Below the pieces are notes generated by a model that had not been told where the DNA came from, did not search any database, and saw nothing but the letters and a program-made list of their open reading frames with translations. DNA of 31,420 nt from a virus. Shown here piece after piece: positions 27,862 to 31,420 of this stretch (the first letter of the stretch is position 1; the number at the start of each line of letters is the position of its first letter). Made by a program: the position numbers and the translations under genes. The stretch lies in the IMG/VR virus record IMGVR_UViG_3300028388_001432, positions 1 through 31,420 of that record; one strand, written 5' to 3'.

Positions 27862-28235
27862 TTCCAGTCGTACCAGTCAAATTTACAGAGCATATTCCCA
27901 GGCATCCAGCGGACGCCGCGTTTGTGGCTTACATGCAGCAAGCCATCGTCGATCATCACTGCTGTACCCATTTTATCTGGTGTCTCAAACACTGTAAACG
28001 CACCATTGTGTGGAGTCTGCAGCGGCACCAGATGCGGCAAAATCAGCTTGTGGATTTCGGAGAACGCTTCCGATTGAGACAGCAGAATCAAGGTCGCCGT
28101 ATCGATTGCGCTAGGCGCTGGTAGCCCTAAGTGCTCGCGGATGCGCGTCACCATCAAAAGGCAGTCGCAGCCTTCATCGCAAACCGGATCAGCTCCGGTG
28201 ACATGAGGTTTACCAATCCAGCGATGCCAATTCAT
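27858..28235 (-). CDS. NlpC/P60-like tail assembly peptidase (lambda K type)
   Basis: 125 residues with the marks of a small NlpC/P60 papain-like domain. GADPVCDEGCDCLLMV (14-29) carries the Asp-Cys of the active site at 24-25. GAFTVF (78-83) and MIDDGLLHVSHKRGVRW (94-110) follow, with a likely catalytic His at 101 or 104. In siphoviruses this protein sits at the tail tip and may cut peptidoglycan cross-links on entry or help tip assembly. Both ends overlap neighbours by ATGA. Confidence 0.8.
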   Translation of the reverse strand: MNWHRWIGKPHVTGADPVCDEGCDCLLMVTRIREHLGLPAPSAIDTATLILLSQSEAFSEIHKLILPHLVPLQTPHNGAFTVFETPDKMGTAVMIDDGLLHVSHKRGVRWMPGNMLCKFDWYDWK

Positions 28236-28681
28236 GAGACGACCAATGTACCCGAGCTTGGAACGCGCCCCACAAGCGAACGCGAAAGGAAACGGCCAGG
28301 TCCGCGTCGTGTTGCATCACCGGGGCCACGCAAGACGAAGGTGAGCATCTCTTGATCGTGGCTGAAGCTGCCGACGACCCATAGCTCTCGGGAAATTGTG
28401 GCGGCCTCTGCCAGTGAGCTGATGTTGACTTCTTTGGTCGTCACCTCCGCAATGTACCGATTGTCTGCCGCTTCTTTGGCGTAATTCAATGAGATGGCAT
28501 TAACAGGAGTGACGAGGTTTGCTTCTGAACGCTCGCCTGCTGTTTGTCCTGCGCCCTGTCCGTAACCAAAAGGCAAGAAGTCAGCCGGGCGATCCACGTA
28601 GAAGTTTTGCCACAAAGGGCTAGCGGTTGCAAATGTTTCGCGGTTGCGGAACTGTAAATAGTTGACAGTTGCGACTGACAT
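28232..28681 (-). CDS. Minor tail protein (lambda L-like position)
   Basis: 149 residues: QFRNRETFATASPLWQNFYV, then DRPADFLPFGYGQGAGQTAG, TPVNAISLNYAKEAADNRYI, and the end GRFLSRSLVGRVPSSGTLVV. It lies between the tape measure gene and the NlpC/P60 gene, the place of the M/L-type minor tail proteins. The closing motif also fits that group. The start codon is the CAT complement at 28679-28681, overlapping the tape measure stop by one base. No Cys pattern for an iron-sulphur cluster is present, unlike lambda L itself. Confidence 0.65.
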   Translation of the reverse strand: MSVATVNYLQFRNRETFATASPLWQNFYVDRPADFLPFGYGQGAGQTAGERSEANLVTPVNAISLNYAKEAADNRYIAEVTTKEVNISSLAEAATISRELWVVGSFSHDQEMLTFVLRGPGDATRRGPGRFLSRSLVGRVPSSGTLVVS

Positions 28682-30930
28682 CAGATGCCCACCCGTTTGC
28701 GTGTCTTGACGCTATTCTGCAGCGACCCGATCGCAAGCTCTCGCCCTCGGAGTGCAGATTGCGCCGCCATGCGTTCAGCCTGTTCGCGGGTGACGTACTC
28801 AACATTGTTGATCACCTGCGATTCGTACTTAATGTCGAGCTTGCCGGGTGTTGATGCCATTTGCTCAATGCGCTCTCGTTCATAACGCCGGTCGAATTCT
28901 TTCTGCTGTGACATAATTTGCATTCTATTTTCTTGGATGCGCTCGCTTTCACGTATTGCAGCTCGTGTCGCAATTGTTGCTTCACGCTCAGCTTCGCTGT
29001 CGTCGGAAGCGGTCCCGCCATTCTCGGTGTAAATAGAGTCAAGAAATGCCCTGTTCTGCGCTTGCAGATTTTCGTTCGAGGTGATACTGCCACTGCTAGA
29101 TGGCATGAACAACTCAGGCCCGCGTTCGCCGACGATGTAAGGCTCGTTTGCGTTGACCGGGCCGCCGTTGGCGCGAGTGCCGAAACCTAAGAAGCTGAGG
29201 ATGCCAATGCCATCGCCACCAGCAAGTTGATTCAGGCCAAGGTTCAGGAAGAAGCTACCAAGTTGTTTTAACGTGTCTTGGAGAATGCTGTTCCAATCAG
29301 CTGTGCCATCGATCAAGCCATCAATCGCGCCACGTAGCTGGTTGCCGATGATTTCACCGGCGCCAGAGAGGGCTTCGTTTAGTAGGTCCGTTTCCTCTTT
29401 GGCTTTACCAATGCCCTCAGCCAAGGCTTCGCCCATGTTCATGCCTGCACGGACAAAAGGCTCTGCCGCTACATCCATTGCCAACTGATTGCGCAGTCGT
29501 GCCTCCTCTGTTAAAAGTCGCTTCATGGCGTCACTAGCACCTTCCATCCGGTTTTCAATGTCTTGCCTGATCTCCAGCTGATCAAGCAATAGTTGATTGA
29601 TAATCCGATCACCATCAGTGAAGCTGTTTTGAAGCACAATTTGAGCCTTTAGCTTTTCATTAAGTTGGTCTTGGTTCCGCAAGCTGATACGACGTTGCTC
29701 TTCTTCTCTTGCTGCTGCATCTGCTGCGCGTTGGGCATCTCTTGCTGCTGCTGCGCCTGCACCTGCAGTTCTAGTTGCTGCGCCGCCGCCTCCTCCCAAT
29801 AATTCAGGCACTTTAGGGGTTTCTAGTGTGGGCGCCTTTGTTTCCACTTGGATTTGACCAGTTTCGTATCCGTATCGTTCAATCAAATCACGGAATCGCT
29901 CATCTCGTAGTTGCGTAAATGTAGCGGGGTCGATCTTGCCGCCACCACGCAAGAGGGCTATTTCTTCGGCTTCCCTTCCGGCTTGTTGGAACAGTTGATT
30001 TCTTTGTTGTGCGCTAATTCCAAACTGCTGGATCCTGCGACCTGCGGACAATGCGTTATTGATTGAGTTGACAACGCCAATTGCTTGGTCAAGAATGGTT
30101 TGCAATGCCGGTGATAACACTTGACCAAGTGCTTGCGCTGTTCTGGTAATGCCATCTTGCAAAGTGCTAAATTTGCCAGCTAATGTGTCCGACTGAGCAA
30201 TTGCGCCATTTGCGTATTTGCCACCAGTGTTGGTAAGATTTTGCAATGCAATATCCACCGCCTCTGCGCTAAACCTGCCTTTCTCTAATGCTTTCCTAAA
30301 CTCTTCGCCTGTCAATCCATACATTTTCTGCAGTTCGCTTTGCAGGTCGATGCCGCGCTCTTGCAGTTGCAATAGCTCTTCACCCTGCAACCTACCCTTG
30401 GCTTGGATCTGGCCAAATGCCGTGGCGATACCGCCAAGATCCGCACCTGTAGCGCCGGCAACATCACCTAATCGACGCGTTGTGTCAACAAGCTTCTCTG
30501 TTTCAACGCCAAACGCACTTAGCCGTTTTGCTGTATCAATTAGCTCAGTGCTAGTAAATGGCGTTACTGCGCCAATGTCTTGCAATTGCTGAACAATTTT
30601 CTGAGCCGTCTCAAGGCTGCCCGTTAAAACTTTAAGGCTACGGGTTTGTGTTTCAAGTTCAGCAGTGCTGACAATAGTGAACTTAAGTGCCTGCAATGCA
30701 GCGGCAACGGTAATTATCCGGCCTATCGCTTTTCCTAGTTTATTAAATCCGCCAGCAGCTTGGCTTGCGGCATTGCCAGCGTTTTTGAACTCACGCCCAG
30801 CTTTTGTGGTTGCAGCTGCTGCGCCATTAAGCGACCGATCGACTTCTTTACCGCGATCTGCGATCTGCTTCAGCTTCGCCGGTACGCCACGCGAATCAAG
30901 GTTGATTGCGATATTCGCTACTGTGCTCAC
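28681..30930 (-). CDS. Tape measure protein (749 aa)
   Basis: 749 residues starting with GTG. The N-terminus (ANIAINLDSRGVPAKLKQIA) and TRSLKVLTGSLETAQKIVQQ to PFTSTELIDTAKRLSAFGVE match the phage tape measure domain (TIGR02675 type). Long helical stretches rich in Ala and Gln follow, with AAARDAQRAADAAAREEEQR near 400. Near the C-terminus GGPVNANEPYIVGERGPELF is a typical tape measure end. It sets tail length and is ejected with the DNA. At about 0.15 nm per residue the tail would be near 110 nm, suggesting a medium-long siphovirus tail. The adjacent chaperone genes support the call. Confidence 0.95.
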   Translation of the reverse strand: MSTVANIAINLDSRGVPAKLKQIADRGKEVDRSLNGAAAATTKAGREFKNAGNAASQAAGGFNKLGKAIGRIITVAAALQALKFTIVSTAELETQTRSLKVLTGSLETAQKIVQQLQDIGAVTPFTSTELIDTAKRLSAFGVETEKLVDTTRRLGDVAGATGADLGGIATAFGQIQAKGRLQGEELLQLQERGIDLQSELQKMYGLTGEEFRKALEKGRFSAEAVDIALQNLTNTGGKYANGAIAQSDTLAGKFSTLQDGITRTAQALGQVLSPALQTILDQAIGVVNSINNALSAGRRIQQFGISAQQRNQLFQQAGREAEEIALLRGGGKIDPATFTQLRDERFRDLIERYGYETGQIQVETKAPTLETPKVPELLGGGGGAATRTAGAGAAAARDAQRAADAAAREEEQRRISLRNQDQLNEKLKAQIVLQNSFTDGDRIINQLLLDQLEIRQDIENRMEGASDAMKRLLTEEARLRNQLAMDVAAEPFVRAGMNMGEALAEGIGKAKEETDLLNEALSGAGEIIGNQLRGAIDGLIDGTADWNSILQDTLKQLGSFFLNLGLNQLAGGDGIGILSFLGFGTRANGGPVNANEPYIVGERGPELFMPSSSGSITSNENLQAQNRAFLDSIYTENGGTASDDSEAEREATIATRAAIRESERIQENRMQIMSQQKEFDRRYERERIEQMASTPGKLDIKYESQVINNVEYVTREQAERMAAQSALRGRELAIGSLQNSVKTRKRVGI

Positions 30931-30957
30931 GGATGGCGACCACTACCTAACAGCAGT

Positions 30958-31104
30958 CTACCGCCGTCGTTTCATTGCTTTCTCGCGTTCTTCACTTCTG
31001 ATAGCAAAAAACGCATCCCAAATGAGTAGCTCCTCTGGTGTGATTTCTTGATTCAACCGCGCAAGGCTCATGCCGAGTTCTGCTGCGACGCAAAGCTGCA
31101 GCAT
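30958..31104 (-). CDS. Tail assembly chaperone, downstream part (lambda T-like)
   Basis: From ATG 31104 the protein has 48 residues: LQLCVAAELGMSLARLNQEI, then TPEELLIWDAFFAIRSEERE and a basic end. The pattern AAELGMSLxxLxxxITPEEL is typical for the second tail chaperone. The frame is open upstream to 31143 (residues LRRDNWL precede Met) and overlaps the end of the first chaperone in a +1 relation. In many siphoviruses the second part is made only as a fusion by ribosomal frameshift. Both chaperones bind the tape measure protein during tail assembly. Confidence 0.75.
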   Translation of the reverse strand: MLQLCVAAELGMSLARLNQEITPEELLIWDAFFAIRSEEREKAMKRRR

Positions 31105-31126
31105 GAGCCAGTTGTCACGACGTAGG

Positions 31127-31420
31127 TCAGTCTTTAGTGCTTTTCATGTCTGATTGCTCATCCTCTTGGATCACGCCAAGGATCAGCTTTTGGATGTCAT
31201 CATCACGCACTTCTTCACGCAACTCAGCGATCTGGCCAGCTTGGAATAACCGCTGCCCGTTTTCATCCATTGCTTTGTTGACCAGCAGGTTCAGGCCGAA
31301 ACCGTTGGCATCATCACCACCTGGCATCTTCTGCGCCCGCTCGCGTTCAGACATCGTGAGCGGTGTTGCATAGAACTCAAACTCAGTGCCGTCATTCAGC
31401 GTCACCACACGCTTAGATGG
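31127..31420 (-). CDS. Tail assembly chaperone, upstream part (lambda G-like), 5' end cut by window
   Basis: At least 97 residues are visible; the frame runs off the right edge without a start. The GTG at 31408 is internal, since PSKRVVTLNDGTEFEFYATP reads on smoothly from the window edge. The sequence is acidic and helical: TMSERERAQKMPGGDDANGF, then LLVNKAMDENGQRLFQAGQI and DIQKLILGVIQEDEQSD. The place, directly before a short T-like frame and the tape measure gene, and the type fit the first tail assembly chaperone. It ends MKSTKD, where a run AAAA-GC offers a slip site. Confidence 0.7.
   Translation of the reverse strand, partial: PSKRVVTLNDGTEFEFYATPLTMSERERAQKMPGGDDANGFGLNLLVNKAMDENGQRLFQAGQIAELREEVRDDDIQKLILGVIQEDEQSDMKSTKD

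Noticed and set aside
1-31420. tRNA genes, CRISPR arrays, insertion sequences, attachment sites
   Set aside because: I looked for cloverleaf-like segments, regularly spaced repeats, transposase motifs and integrase-linked repeats and saw none. A tRNA scan and repeat search would settle this.

Overview
The window looks like part of a tailed double-stranded DNA phage, or a prophage of the same type, with siphovirus-style tail genes. The probable host is a picocyanobacterium of the Synechococcus/Cyanobium kind. This host is an inference from four things: many small early proteins of types I associate with such phages, a cyanobacterial-looking sigma-70 factor, tail-fibre sequence of cyanophage style, and a cluster of palindromes resembling the cyanobacterial LexA box. 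There is no terminase, portal, capsid, DNA polymerase, integrase or repressor gene here, so only part of a genome is seen and its lifestyle cannot be decided. I saw no tRNA, rRNA, CRISPR array or insertion sequence.

Layout. Positions 1 to about 12,500 read rightward and form an early region of short, tightly packed genes, many overlapping by ATGA or similar. It holds an HNH endonuclease, a VRR-NUC nuclease, a run of small unknowns (438-4250), and a recombination/replication block (4247-7235). That block contains a RecE-like exonuclease, a Bet-family annealase interrupted by an intein, a small helix-turn-helix protein and SSB. More small genes, a second helix-turn-helix protein, ThyX, a metallophosphoesterase, another HNH endonuclease and a sigma factor follow. 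From 12,467 to the right end almost everything reads leftward and is the late region. In order of transcription it has tail assembly chaperones, tape measure protein, minor tail protein, NlpC/P60-type protein, tail-tip protein in two overlapping pieces, tube-like proteins, large fibre/adhesin proteins, small membrane proteins, a GH19 endolysin, a dCTP deaminase-family enzyme and a last small gene. The two transcription units meet tail to tail near 12.5-12.8 kb.

How it fits together. The exonuclease, Bet annealase and SSB make a lambda-Red-like recombination set. ThyX and the Dcd-family enzyme would feed dTMP synthesis. The sigma factor, last but for one small gene in the early unit, is well placed to redirect host RNA polymerase, perhaps to late genes.

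The most unusual points are: (1) a 329-residue LAGLIDADG-type intein inside the Bet annealase, ending in Gln; (2) an apparent deletion joining exonuclease and annealase out of frame and removing the Bet N-terminus; (3) a bipartite element of about 70 bp repeated before three early genes, with its GGCACAC core also in a 10-bp-period array; (4) three RGTWC-N4-GTACT palindromes in one non-coding region; (5) likely frame changes in the tail chaperone pair and the tail-tip gene.
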